Shown here: one piece after another, positions 31,844-41,990 of the stretch
Layout of the letters: each line of letters starts with the position of its first letter
Position numbering within the stretch: position 1 is the stretch's first letter
Assembly (NCBI GenBank): GCA_018398765.1
Contig: JAHBMJ010000711.1
Location: forward strand, 1 to 42,211
DNA from: Chromera velia
Lineage: Eukaryota > Sar > Chromeraceae
DNA: 42,211 nucleotides
Direction: 5' to 3'
Position numbers and translations under genes: made by a program
The notes under the pieces: generated by a model
Seen by the model: only the letters and a program-made list of their open reading frames with translations
What the model was told of the DNA's origin: nothing
The model's database searches: none

Positions 31844-34236
31844 GATCCCCCCCGGCCACGGACAAGAAAATCGCGTCCCTGCGATCATCCAGACACATTC
31901 AAGCATGCGCGGAAAGGGAAAAAAAGTGAGTAAAAGAACACGATCAACCAGACATAATACAAACCCATACAACCAATAGAACACTTCAAAGCATGTAGTC
32001 GAAGGAATGAAATCTTGAGCGTCCTCACACCATGACAGATGTAAGGAAGGGCAAATCAAGACAACAGACATCAACGAACGAACGGCTGTGAACGGCAGCC
32101 GGTCAGACCTATCGGAGGGAGACGCCTGGCAGTACACCGTCTGGCTCCATGCAGATGCTCACATAGAGATGGCTAGCTCCACCAAAGCCCCCATCAACTC
32201 TCGTGCTGCAAGGGGGAGAGGCGATACCCAGAGAACCCAGAGGGTCTCCAAAGCACCGGTATCCCCTTGCAGGGAGAAGATACAGAACGGACACAGAGAC
32301 ATGCATGGGCTGTCCCCTTGCTTTTTCTTCTGTTCTCGTTAAACTAGACCTCTCTTTAAAGATTTTTTCTCTTTTTACTCCTCCTCTACTCATTTTCTCT
32401 CCGCCTCTTCCAGTCTCTTTTTCTTAAATTAAGAAAGAAGCCAGGGATCATAACCCGAAACGTTTCAAAGCAGCAGAAGGAAGCAAGAGGGAGACAGTGA
32501 ATGAAAGCACCCCCTCGTGTGCTCGTGCTCTCAGCCATATGAGGGGTCTGACTCCCAAGTCACATGCAAAGCAAAGCCAAGAGAAGCTGAGAGGAAAGAA
32601 AGATCACTCTTCCAAAAGGAGCTCCAGAAGTTCCGAATGCGCGGCACATGTGGCGCTCAACTTGTCGTTCTCACAGTCCACCTCTTTGATGCTCAGCTTC
32701 GCAATGAGCTCAATCCCCCCCCCAAGTCTAGTGCAGGGGCACAAGGGCGGTCACAGGCAGTTGCAGGTACGCGCAGGCATAAGCGCACGGCGGCACCAAT
32801 TAGGCAGTCCTCTGCCCATCTCATATGTAGCTGACGTGGGGGTAAGCAATCGATATCGAGTTCTCGTTGACAGAAGGACTTGGCCGTCTCATCAAGCACA
32901 AACACATTTTTACGCATGTCAGTAGCTGCATAAAGGGAGGAAGAGAAGAGACCGGACACATTGCAGACTGCCCCGCTGGTTTCTTTCTATCTCGTCTCTG
33001 CTTTCTGTTTCGTTTCATCCCCTTACTGCTCCTTTCGACACATGCACTGGCATGAACTCTCAACTCCGGAAAAAAGACACTCCAGTCACACTCAGTCACT
33101 ACTACTTCGCATGTTCTCGGCCAGCCTCGATTTGACTCGCCCCCCCACCCCGAAGCAACCCCCCTCTCCCCCTCTTTCCCCCTTTTTTCCCCTCCCTTTC
33201 CCTTCCCCTTTGTCCCCCCTTTTCACCCCCTCTTCCCTTTTCCCCCCCCTTCTTCGACGACCCCCTCTTGCCCTTCCCAGTTAGTTGAAAATGTGCTGGC
33301 ACCGGCGAGAGACAAGGCGGCAGCTGCCATATGCCCTACTCTGTCTTTCGGTAGGTCTGCCGCGACCCTTCTGCCTCTCTTGCCATCGAGGGCAGGCTCA
33401 ATATCATTTTATACCCCTTCCTTACTTCCTCCTCCTTCCTACTCCAGGCTCGCCGCGTCGGGGTCCCAGAGCAGAAGGCCTTCCCCAGCTAGCATACCGG
33501 CCGTCGCCACGTTGGTTCATATGGTACGCCACCATCTGTCCCTTCTGTCTGTTAAATGCACATGCAGAGTCTTACACACCCGATCGAACGGCCATTCATC
33601 GAACGATCTATATGACAGACAGACAGCCAGAAGCGACAAGCTCTCTCTCGGAAGAAAGTGACAACTTTGCAGACACATGGTCCCAGGAGAGACAAAGGGC
33701 GTCTTCTTGTATTTGGACGCTGTCGGAGGACCAGTCCAGACAGACCCAGACATGCTGGAGGTGTTTGCAGGCCACGAAGGTGGTCAGCTTTGCGCAGACA
33801 AGCAAGCAACCAACAGCAAAGACAAGTGAAGGTGATCAGCCGACACTCGTCCGAAAGACTGAGACAGTTGTAGAATCAAAAGGTATAGGAAAAGCTCTCT
33901 ACTGGCCATTTGGGTTGCGATCTGCTCGTAGGCGGCATTCTCAATGATATCAGGCTCCTCAAAGTCCCGAGCAACACCAAGCAACGTCTCCACCATCGGC
34001 TTTGGTGACCTCTAACGATCTTTGGGTTCTCTACCCAAGGACAAAGGCAAAGTCCAGGATCAGACTCGAAGGGGATCTCCAAAACAGGGCTCCAGGCAGC
34101 TTGGGACGCAAGAGGACGCTGAATTGCCCGTATCGTTATAATTGAATTTCAACTGTTGTGCAAAGAGACAGATCTGATCTCTATCACAGAAGGTACACGA
34201 GAGTCGACACTCATCGAGCTGAGCGTTCACCACAAT
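31844..34236 (-). other. LTR-element interior: candidate captured host-gene exons
   Basis: No retroviral domain is seen. Several minus-strand stretches look coding: about 34230-34060 (AQLDECRLSCTFCDRDQICL), 33996-33904 (VARDFEEPDIIENAAYEQIA), 33516-33442 (NVATAGMLAGEGLLLWDPDA), 32926-32831 (NVFVLDETAKSFCQRELDID), 32714-32607 (ELIAKLSIKEVDCENDKLSA), 32205-32163 (RELMGALVELAIS) and 31878-31844 (DAIFLSVAGGD). The last two have clean splice signals (TTGCAG before, GTGAGC after, then ATCGCAG) and join in phase. The final one is cut off by the LTR. I do not recognise the protein. A plus-strand reading exists for some blocks and cannot be fully excluded. Introns kept inside an LTR element would imply capture at the DNA level or copying of an antisense transcript. 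Confidence 0.45.
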
Positions 34237-34699
34237 GCTTTGTCCCCCCTGTCTGGCCACCTTATGGCGTTCAGACAGAAGATAAAGCGAGGATAAGAGC
34301 CTTAGGGAAATTCTAGAGAAGGAACGTGAGCAACACTCATTCGATCAGGCAACAGTTTACAGAAGGTTTAGCTCTAGAGCGATCTAGGATTCCAGTTAGC
34401 TGGGTTTATTCTATTATTACACAATTTCTACTTATACTTCTCTCTGTTCCTCTCTCTCAGAGTCTTAGACTCCCGATCTATGCCAAACAGACATCAGACT
34501 CAAACGATGCTATCCGTTGCTCAAGTGACATATTGCATGCTTGAATACGAAGGTTAGATTCGATTTCAACGACTTTGATCGACGCGCACGACACGTATGA
34601 AGCAAAGCGCAGCGGCGGAATGTGGCACGGCACGCTGGCTCACTCAGTCACGGCGCATGCGAAGGTTCAAAGGGCGGCGCTATAGGGTAGGACTCCACA
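34237..34699 (-). repeat. LTR copy 2 (5' LTR)
   Basis: 463 bp. It is flanked on the outside by LINE B sequence and the TCTTT duplication, and on the inside by ATTGTGGTGAACGC, which contains the candidate primer-binding site. It contains a 72-codon plus-strand open frame that recurs in all three LTRs only because the LTRs are homologous. Confidence 0.9.
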
Positions 34700-34704
34700 T
34701 CTTT

Positions 34705-36154
34705 TTCCCTTTTCTCTGTTGAGCCCTTCTCTTTCTGTGGCTGCCTTTCTAGCTCTTTCTTCCATCTTGCTGTCCCATTTCTCTTCTATCTTCCTGAAAA
34801 TCTCTGCTCTCTCTCTGCCAAAAACAGGATATTCTGTCACCAGATGGATTTCATCTTCCACCACCTCGATTCTCAACCACTCTTGACAGAACTGGCACAT
34901 CCTTTTCTGTAATGGCACCTTCTCTCCCCTCCTTACTGGAATTTTTCCCTGAGTCACAGCCACAGCCCTGTCTCCCACCCTGCATGCTGCTCTCCTCCTG
35001 TGTTCCAATCGCGGCGCCACTCTCGTATAGCAAAAAAGGGCTCTCCCTATTCTCTTTCTGTCTATTTTCATTGTCAAGCCAACCTTTCTACCTGCTCTGT
35101 CTTCAAACAAAGAAAGGTGGAGACGGTTTCTATTTGAGACCTTTCTGTGCACGTCAGCCATCATCACTCCTGTCAATTCTGCCTTCTCCTGACTGCTCTT
35201 CTCTCTAATGTTTCTTTCTATTCTATATGCAAACGCCTCTCTCTTTTTGTCGTCTAGTTCATTTTTTATTCTCTTCAGCAGCCATCTCTCTATCCCATCC
35301 ACTCTCCCGTTGACTACCTGTGTTCCTCTCTCAGACTGCCTTGCGCTTCCTTTTAGTCTTTCTTTTACAAAAGGGTGCATTCTTCTGTCTGTGTAGAGTG
35401 CTTGTGCATATTGCTTCAGATGAGGGAAAAGATGAAAAGGATGTATTCCTCTCCCCCCCCCCATTTCGTTCCCTACCCCCTCTCTCAGGCATGTAAGGAT
35501 TGCCTGTCCTACCGCTTCGTTTCTTTTCTTCTTTGAAGCCTTCCCTGCCCACCGGATTGTTCTGGAAGCCACTTTGAGATCGATCAGAATAAAACCTCCT
35601 TCCATCATCAGCATGTCACAATTTTTTTTCTTTCTCAAACGCAAAACAAACCTGACAAATCTCCTTTGCTTCTCGTCAAATTCTGCATACGCGCTATCTG
35701 GGCATACATGGATTTTGCATCCATACAATCATACGGCGCGCACTGTCTGTTTAAATATATTGAAGCAATCAGCGGGTGGAATCCCTCTCTCCCTTCCTAT
35801 CTTCCCCATCAGTCTTTGCATGCATCTCTCTACTTTGATTGACCGCGCCTCCATCATAGTCTCTAGGTTGCAGTCGGTGGATACGACTAGTCCCAGGTAG
35901 GGTTGCTCTCTTGCTTCTTTCATCACTATCTCCCCTAGTCTAACTTCTTCAGAATCTTTCTCTCTTGATGTGATGCGGCCAAACCAGACCAATCTCGACT
36001 TGTCAGAAAATAGAAGACAGAGAGGTTCTGCAAAGGCTACAAGGTTTGAAAGAAGAAGGTTCAACTGTCTATCTGAGGATTCGAGGAGTGTTGTGTTATC
36101 TGCAAACAGAGGGGCAAGGAAATCGACCCACCTCCCGTTTTTTCCTGCCGGCAC
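34705..36154 (-). pseudogene. LINE B ORF2: RT motif C to C-terminal region
   Basis: The frame opens with GRWVDFLAPLFADNTTLL, the region of RT motif C; the usual F/YADD is FADN here. It continues through QPYLGLVVSTD to QTVRAV, where a TGA at 35731-35729 stands just before LYGCKIHVC, the conserved (L)LYGCE block. The thumb and a long basic C-terminal region follow, with a partial zinc-binding motif CQFCQEW...HLVTEYP in which the last Cys is Tyr. It lacks motifs A and B because of 5' truncation. The copy is inactive. Confidence 0.85.
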
Positions 36155-36190
36155 CTTTGGCCAGGCCCTCTGTCTGTCGGTCTGTCGTCT

Positions 36191-36755
36191 CTGTCCCTAG
36201 TTTCTGATATAGTAGACTCAAAAATAAATCAATCAAACAGAGAGGTAAACCGGCAATATGATATAATATGTATACAGGAGTCTCTTCCCTTGTTGAAAGC
36301 CTCATGTGGAAGCAACCTGTTTGGGTCGCTGAATGATGTGGTGGGGAAAGAGAAGACTTGAAACCAAGACGAAGACAAGGCTGCAGCCGCATCAACTATC
36401 AGTCCTTATGTGGGGATTTGTGTTCAAAACCATCATGATTCGCCGGTGCTTTCGATGAGAATCCTTGTGCAGCGACTGTTACGGCCGGTAACAGCTGCAC
36501 CTGTTTTGTATATGCGGATGTTCTCATTGGTCTTTTCAACGCTTTGGTTGTTTTACATGTCGCCCTTGTGGTCCTTTGATACTCTTTTCAAAGACTCGAC
36601 ATCAATAAATGCATTCTATAAATATGTGATTTTCTTGCTGAGCCTTCTTTAATGTCTGTGTCATGACGACCTAGCCCTGAGCCTCATTTCATACAGATGT
36701 GACTCGCTTTGAACAGCTGTTTCTCTGTTTTGAATTTCCATTTCACGTCACGACC
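36191..36755. other. Spacer between LINE B and the kinase
   Basis: No gene is recognised. It should hold the kinase promoter or upstream exons, because the kinase's glycine-rich loop has not been found. A plus frame open from 36699 leads into the kinase. Confidence 0.4.
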
Positions 36756-38420
36756 ATGCCGCGATGTATTAATTCTTGGAATGACAGCTTTTGTTACAAC
36801 ATGCAGCGGAAGAATGTTTTTGAAAAGCACACAATTAACGGAACTAAAGTCACTGTAAAGATCCTGAGACCTCAGGCAGTGAACCAGAAGTTGAGAGAGG
36901 ACTTCCAGGCCGAGGTTGGCGCCTTCGCTGCTTTGGGGTCTCACCCAAACGTTGTTACACTCCAAGATATTGTCCTAGAGCGCTTCTGCATCATTACCGA
37001 GTTCTGCGAGGACGTAAATCTGGTCAAGTACCTCGCAAATAACCCAACACTGTCGATTGATGCCAGGTTCAGACTCGCGCTCGACGTCGTGAAGGGAATG
37101 ACCCACATTGCCATGAGGGGATATGTGTACAGAGACCTGAAACCGGAGAATATTCTTGTGGACGGGGGCAAGGTTAGTATCGAATGTGTCTCATGTGTTC
37201 GTTTTCTCCCTCTTTTGCATTTACCTTTCTTTCTTGCCTTTTTTTCCCTCCTTTACCTCATTTTCTTCTTTGACACTCCTCTCATTTTGATTTTCTATTA
37301 TTTTCTTTTTACATTTCCCTTCATATATTTTTTCTCTCTTTTCTTTTGTCTTTAGCTTTTCCTTCATTCCTTTCCCTTCACTGCCCTTCCTGTATCTGTC
37401 TGTTTGCTTGATTCCTTTTCCTTCCACTCTCCTCCTCATATCTCTACATGCATTCATTCCCCCCCCCCCTTCACATTTTCTGTCTCTGTTTGAATGACTG
37501 CTTCCATGTAGGCCCTGATTGTCGACTTCGGACTGGCAAAACAGCTGGAGCACCCTGAGGACGTCGAGTCCCAATTTTTCTTCCTGGCTCCTGAAGTTCT
37601 TCCTCCTGGAGGCGTGCCTGAGTCAGAGAAGTCTGACGTCTTTGCCTTCACTCTTATTCTGAACTGCATCTTCGGTGCTCCTCAATCCAAAGAAGTACTA
37701 GGACTGTGTTTGGGACTTTGCACGATCATAGACTTCGCACGAGACATTCTGCCTGTTTCGAAGGCAATGCTTCTGAAAGGCACTCGTGTGTCTTATGTGA
37801 AAGACACACCCCCTGGCTTTGTCCCTCCTGTCTGGCCACCTTATGGCGTCCAGACAGAAGGTAAAGCGAGGATAAGAGCCTTAGGGAAATTCTAGAGAAG
37901 GAACGTGAACAACACTCATTCGATCAGGCAACAGTTTACAGAAGGTTTAGCTCTAGAGCGATCTAGGATTCCAGTCAGCTGGGTTCATTCTATCATTACA
38001 CAATTTCTACTTATGCTTCTCTCTGTTCCTCTCTCTCAGAGTCTTAGACTCCCGATCTATGCTAAACAGACATCAGACTCAAACGATGCTATCCGTTGCT
38101 CAAGTGATATATTGCATGCTTAAATACGAAGGTCAGACTCGATTTCAACGACTTTGATCGACGCGCGCGACACGTACGAAGCAAAGCATGGCGGTGGAAT
38201 GTGGCGCGGCACGCTGGCTCACTCAGTCACGGTGCATGCAAAGGTTCAAAGGGCGGCGCCATAGGGTAGGACTCCACACCCTGCTGTGAGAAAACTTATC
38301 GACATGTGCTGGGCAGCTGACCCCGAGGAACGCCCCACTTTCCATGCACTGACCCAGGAGCTGGAGAAAGCCATGTCAGACGCCGCTGCTTCAATAAAGG
38401 ATTCAATCACCTCAGACTGA
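36756..38420 (+). pseudogene. TKL-like protein kinase broken by a solo LTR
   Basis: Exon block 36756-37172 carries VTVKIL (ATP-binding Lys), DFQAEV (helix-C Glu), TEFCEDVNLVKYL (hinge) and YRDLKPENIL (catalytic loop). A GT-AG intron (37173-37511) follows. The last exon has DFGLAK, LAPEVL and SDVFAF, then after the insertion RKLIDMCWAADPEERPTF (subdomain XI, typical of TKL/tyrosine-kinase-like enzymes) to TGA at 38418. All catalytic residues are present, but a clear Gly-rich loop is not; it may lie in an unseen upstream exon. A 463-bp LTR plus a 5-bp duplication lies inside the last exon at 37816-38283. Transcripts reading into it stop after about 24 foreign codons (EGKARIRALGKF then TAG), losing the C-lobe end. 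Excising 468 bp restores the frame exactly. Confidence 0.85.
37816..38278 (-). repeat. Solo LTR (copy 3) in a kinase exon
   Basis: It is 463 bp, the same length and ends as the paired LTRs at 31381 and 34237. Its target duplication is CCCTG at 37811-37815 and 38279-38283. There is no interior, so it is a solo LTR left by LTR-LTR recombination. It lies antisense to the kinase. Its donor-like AAG/GTAAAG at 37858-37866 has no partner acceptor giving an open in-frame product. Confidence 0.92.
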
Positions 38421-38733
38421 TATCCGTGTGCAGGAGAAAAAAAGCTTCTGATACCGAAATGAGATAGTGGCTAAAAAAGAGCAGTGAGCTTTCCATTTTC
38501 CCTTTCAGTTACATCCCAAGAGAACAGGATTCTGGGTCAATTCTGAATGTACAGCTTTTTTGGTGTGGTAACAGAGATATTGTTTCCCAGGTTCCATGAA
38601 CATTTCACCTTTCCAGCTACACAGTCATCTGATTGACAGTTATGCAGTATCCGATGAAGGGACTGGGGATGCATCATTAACACGAAGATGGTCAGGGTTC
38701 GGGCTTAGGTTGGGTTGGACGTTTGCTTCTCTT

Positions 38734-38778
<45 letters not shown>

Positions 38779-40757
38779 TTTTAAGTGACTGATTTAAGAT
38801 TTAAAAGGGCCCTCTCAAGCTATAGTCTATATATTTCTTTCCACTGCAATCAAAGTGTCAAAAATGTTTTATGCGAGTGTGTCCAGGTACCGTAGTTAGT
38901 CGCACAAAGGGAAGGGAGAGGGGAAGGGGTTAGTACTAAGTAGATGTGGTCATTAGTTCGTTGGATGTGTTCTGTTGAAGCTTTGTGTATGCATTCATTG
39001 CATCTGAATATGTCAAACCTGTGTGCTTAATTGTATTAATGAAAGTGAGAATATCTTTTCCTTTCCTCGTTTTTGGCCGGGATCATCATTTATCTGCATG
39101 CAGTCGGTGGGATGGCACATTACGAACACAATCTGTAGAATTCTATTCTGGCCGTTGGGATAAAATGTTCCGAGTCCGGCCAGGAATGGAATGGATGGAG
39201 AGCAAGAGCCGAGAAGAGCCTTGAGGCTCCTCCTCCCTATGAAAAGAAGGACCGCATGCGTGGGTAGAGGGCAGGCTCTAAGGGCATAAAAGAGGGGGGG
39301 TCGGTAACACTTGATTGAGATGTTTTTAACATACGTGAAGGGGCTTGCTTGTACGTGTTTGAACATGTCTCACCTTGGCTGCAGATGACTGGAGCTAGGA
39401 CTCGACAGCACTGTTGGAATGCAGGTAATTCAATCGGTTAACTCAATTGTCCCAGCAGTCACGGTAGTCAGATATCCCTGTGAAGGTGTGCTAATATCCG
39501 GCACACTGTCTCTAGAGGTCTTTATGCAAGAACTTGAGTCTTGGGAAGTTACCAAGTTGGCCCCCGATTGCATATTGAAAGTCTACAAAACCTTTCTCAT
39601 ATTGCTGTGGCTTTAAATGCAGAAATGTTCCATATTTCCTTGATCGAGCTACTGTTCCTATAAATCTTCGAGTTCCGCCAGCGCCCAGCCTTTGCACTAG
39701 GAAACAAACATAAAAATAATTAAAAAAATCTATAGAGAAAAATAAGTTTACCATATATCTGAGTCACTAGACTGAGTGTGTAACTGAATGCTAGTCTGAT
39801 AGGGCCTTGAAGCTTCAGCCAGAATCAGCCTAGGCTTCAGCAAGTAAGAAGTTGTGCTGAAGGGGCCGGCAGGCCACAATCCTAGCCATAATCTTTTAAA
39901 CAGTGTTTCGGAAACTAAGTTACATTCATTTACATTTGATAGAAAGTCTAGTAGTAGAAACTACTATACTAAATTTATTTTTAAACTATAGAATCAGAGT
40001 ATAGATTTAATTTTTCTAAATTTTTTTACGTATAGTTTTTAACAAATCTTCGAAATCAAATTAAGAAATTTTTTGATCAGTTTTCGAACTTTACTCTAAT
40101 TTCTATTATCACTTTTTTATCGGTGATTATTCTGATAACTTTTTACAACTTTTCTATCACTTTCCTAAACTTTTTAGTAACATGAAACATTTTTTACAGG
40201 GTAGTGGCTCGTGGCTAGGGCCGGTGGCAAGATATATTTTACAACTCTGGCTGGGGATATTTGATGCAATCGCTAGTGCAGTCATGTAGAGCGTAACCAT
40301 AGGTCCAACTGACTCCAACATAGGAAATCCTTTTCTCTTGCATGATTTCCAATTCGGTGTACTCACAAGTTTCCATCTAGGTTTCCACTTAATTGCATAC
40401 AATACGAAGCACATAAGTCCAGAGATCCGGAGTCCGAGTCAGTGCCACTCCTGCCAATCCTTCACTAGGGAACAGACCGAAGATGAGATTCATGAGAATC
40501 AAATGGAACACATTACTGAACGAATTCGGTCTCCAAGATCAAGAATTTTGCAGCTGACAGAGTGATTGTCGGAACCAAATTCTCAATGGCAAAGAGACAT
40601 ATTTATACAAGGAGGATGGAGGCCCCCAATTCCCCCACCCCTCCAAACACAAAGCGAAAGAGAGAGAACGAAAGAAACTTTGCCTTTCTATTCCAGCCAT
40701 CGTATCAAGTAGCTCTCGTCAAAGTACATATTAATACGTGGGAAGGAAAGATGAAAA
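38421..40757. other. Intergenic, no gene recognised
   Basis: A (CT)n microsatellite lies at about 38727-38770. 39900-40190 is very AT-rich. Short open frames here have no motif and no plausible splice context. The first few hundred bases should include the kinase 3' UTR. Confidence 0.55.
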
Positions 40758-40994
40758 ATGCCGTCCATCAGTCCACCGATCGACTCTACTCCAGAATATA
40801 CCCCATACGAGTCGTTGAATCCCCCTGCCTATGCGCCTGTCAAGATTCAATCGTCAATGCTCAGGCCGGTTTTCTGCTTTCTCTCCTTCCCCCGTGCATT
40901 CGCACTCGCCTCTTCTAAACACCCTGTTACGATTTGGGTGCCGTGTGCCGAGCACAGAAATCTCTGGCCAATTCCAGACAGAAGTCTAGGTTAG
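40758..40994 (+). CDS. Hypothetical protein, proline/tyrosine-rich start (uncertain)
   Basis: A 78-codon plus frame starts at an ATG at 40758. Its first 33 residues are complex and proline/tyrosine-rich (SPPIDSTPEYTPYESLNPPA), including NPPAYAP, which resembles a PPxY-type WW ligand. The second half is unremarkable. It may be the first exon of a gene continuing to the right, or chance. No family is recognised, and its 3' end overlaps the antisense frame at 40927. Confidence 0.25.
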   Translation: MPSISPPIDSTPEYTPYESLNPPAYAPVKIQSSMLRPVFCFLSFPRAFALASSKHPVTIWVPCAEHRNLWPIPDRSLG

Positions 40995-41653
40995 GGTCTC
41001 CTGCACCGAACAGGCTTCTCCTGCTTCCCTCATCCTCAGTCTGGGTGAGGGGTCGAGTCGCCGCTTCTGTCGTTCTTGACGTTCGCTTTTCTCCTCTTCC
41101 TTCTGCCGTCCGGCTAAGACCACTTGGCTTGGCACGGGAGGAAGAGGAGGAGGGAACGTCGGGTGATGGGAGATGGTCACAAGGCAAAGAGAGAGAGGAA
41201 AGAGAGGGGGAATTTCTCTCTCTTTCTTCTCCCATCCCTCTTTCTCTTCCAGTCTGTTCACAGAAAGGAACACTCACTCCCTCCTCACGCTGTTGAGAGA
41301 GACACCCCCCGAGACCTCCACGGGGACGTGTTTGTCCTTTTCTTGTCAGGGACAAAGACGAAAAGTCTCTCGGCAGCAGGGTGGAGGCATCTGGGCGGGG
41401 TGACTTGAGTGGGTTGTCTGGACTTCTACGTTGAAGGGTCAAGAGAGAAGGAGCACTTCCCTTCTTGCCCCCACTCTTCTTTGCCCCTTTCCCCTTACCG
41501 ATGCCGGAGAGAAAAACCGAGAGGGCAAATCGAATAAAGGAGAACAAGGGTCGAATCTTGAAGGGGGGCCCGTAGGTGATTCTGAAGAGATGCAAAGTCA
41601 CGAAACCGAGACAGACAGGAAGAATCGGAAGACGGTTGACGAACTTTCGCACC
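40927..41653 (-). CDS. Last exon of an unidentified membrane protein
   Basis: After a good acceptor on the minus strand (CTCTTTGCAG, near 41654) a frame of about 240 codons stays open to a stop at 40927. It starts VRKFVNRLPILPVCLGFVTL and FRITYGPPFKIRPL, with one or two hydrophobic spans, then GKGKGAKKSGGKKGS. A long Ser/Arg/Glu-rich tail ends LDFCLELARDFCARHTAPKS. This suggests a membrane segment with a cytosolic disordered tail. I do not recognise the family. Upstream exons would lie beyond about 41700; the open frame itself continues to 41844 but loses complexity. Confidence 0.4.
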
Positions 41654-41990
41654 TGCAAAGAGAGAAAACAGGACGCACACGAGGAGCACAAAGCAGAGAA
41701 GAAAGAAGAGAGGGAGACAATGAGATAAAAGTCAGGCAGAGCCCACGCAAACACGCACACAGACCAAAACGCACACCGATCCAGAGACCGACACGCAGAC
41801 ACGTGGTGAAAGCAGTAAAAATCGATTGAAAGAGACAGAAGCACTCGCGGACGCGCAGAAAAACAAGCACAGAAAGGTCACGCAGACAAGACAGACGAAC
41901 ACGCAGACAATACGGACATCAGGAAAAATTCAGAGACGACGGTTTCTTTTTCTTGCAGCCATTTCAGACGCCAGTCACCCAGTCAGATAG

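Larger units (their letters stand above)
31381..34699 (-). mobile_element. Complete LTR-flanked element, non-autonomous, with unusual cargo
   Basis: Two direct repeats of exactly 463 bp bound an interior of 2393 bp (31844-34236). The 5-bp target duplication TCTTT lies at 31376-31380 and 34700-34704. On the minus strand the LTR begins TGTGGAGTCC and ends GACAAAGC. Just after the 5' LTR lies TGGTGAACGCTCAGC, a candidate tRNA primer site. Just before the 3' LTR lies GGGGGGGATC, a candidate polypurine tract. No gag, protease, RT, RNase H or integrase motif is visible, so it would need a partner element. Its interior instead holds spliced-gene-like segments. It is inserted in LINE B ORF2. Confidence 0.9.
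30806..36190 (-). mobile_element. LINE B: 5'-truncated non-LTR retrotransposon, split by an LTR element
   Basis: On the minus strand the element begins inside the reverse transcriptase at about 36190 and reads to a (CAAT)n-type tail at 30806-30839, which is a plausible LINE 3' end. ORF2 runs 36154-34705, is interrupted by the LTR element (31381-34699) with its target duplication, and resumes at 31375 to a stop at 31127. Removing the insert plus one TCTTT copy restores the reading frame exactly. Apart from this insertion, only one nonsense codon (TGA at 35731-35729) is seen in the part that remains. It may belong to the same family as LINE A, but the two do not overlap, so this cannot be tested here. 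Confidence 0.85.

Noticed and set aside
33285-33947. 220-codon plus-strand ORF inside the LTR element
   Set aside because: Blocks on the opposite strand look more protein-like and have better splice sites; the plus frame lacks motifs. It cannot be fully excluded for 33285-33350, where a good plus-strand acceptor exists.
34237-34699. The 463-bp repeat as the 3' UTR of LINE B, with copies 1 and 3 as truncated LINEs
   Set aside because: All three copies share both ends exactly, and LINE ORF2 resumes in frame on the far side at 31375.
31470-38123. A 72-codon plus-strand frame conserved at 31470, 34326 and 37905
   Set aside because: It lies at the same offset (89 bp) in the three homologous LTRs. 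Conservation follows from copying, and it is antisense to the element.
37816-38278. The 463-bp repeat as an introner (intron-generating element)
   Set aside because: The best internal donor (AAG/GTAAAG) cannot be paired with an acceptor that restores an open kinase frame, and the paired copies with interior and 5-bp duplications fit an LTR element better.
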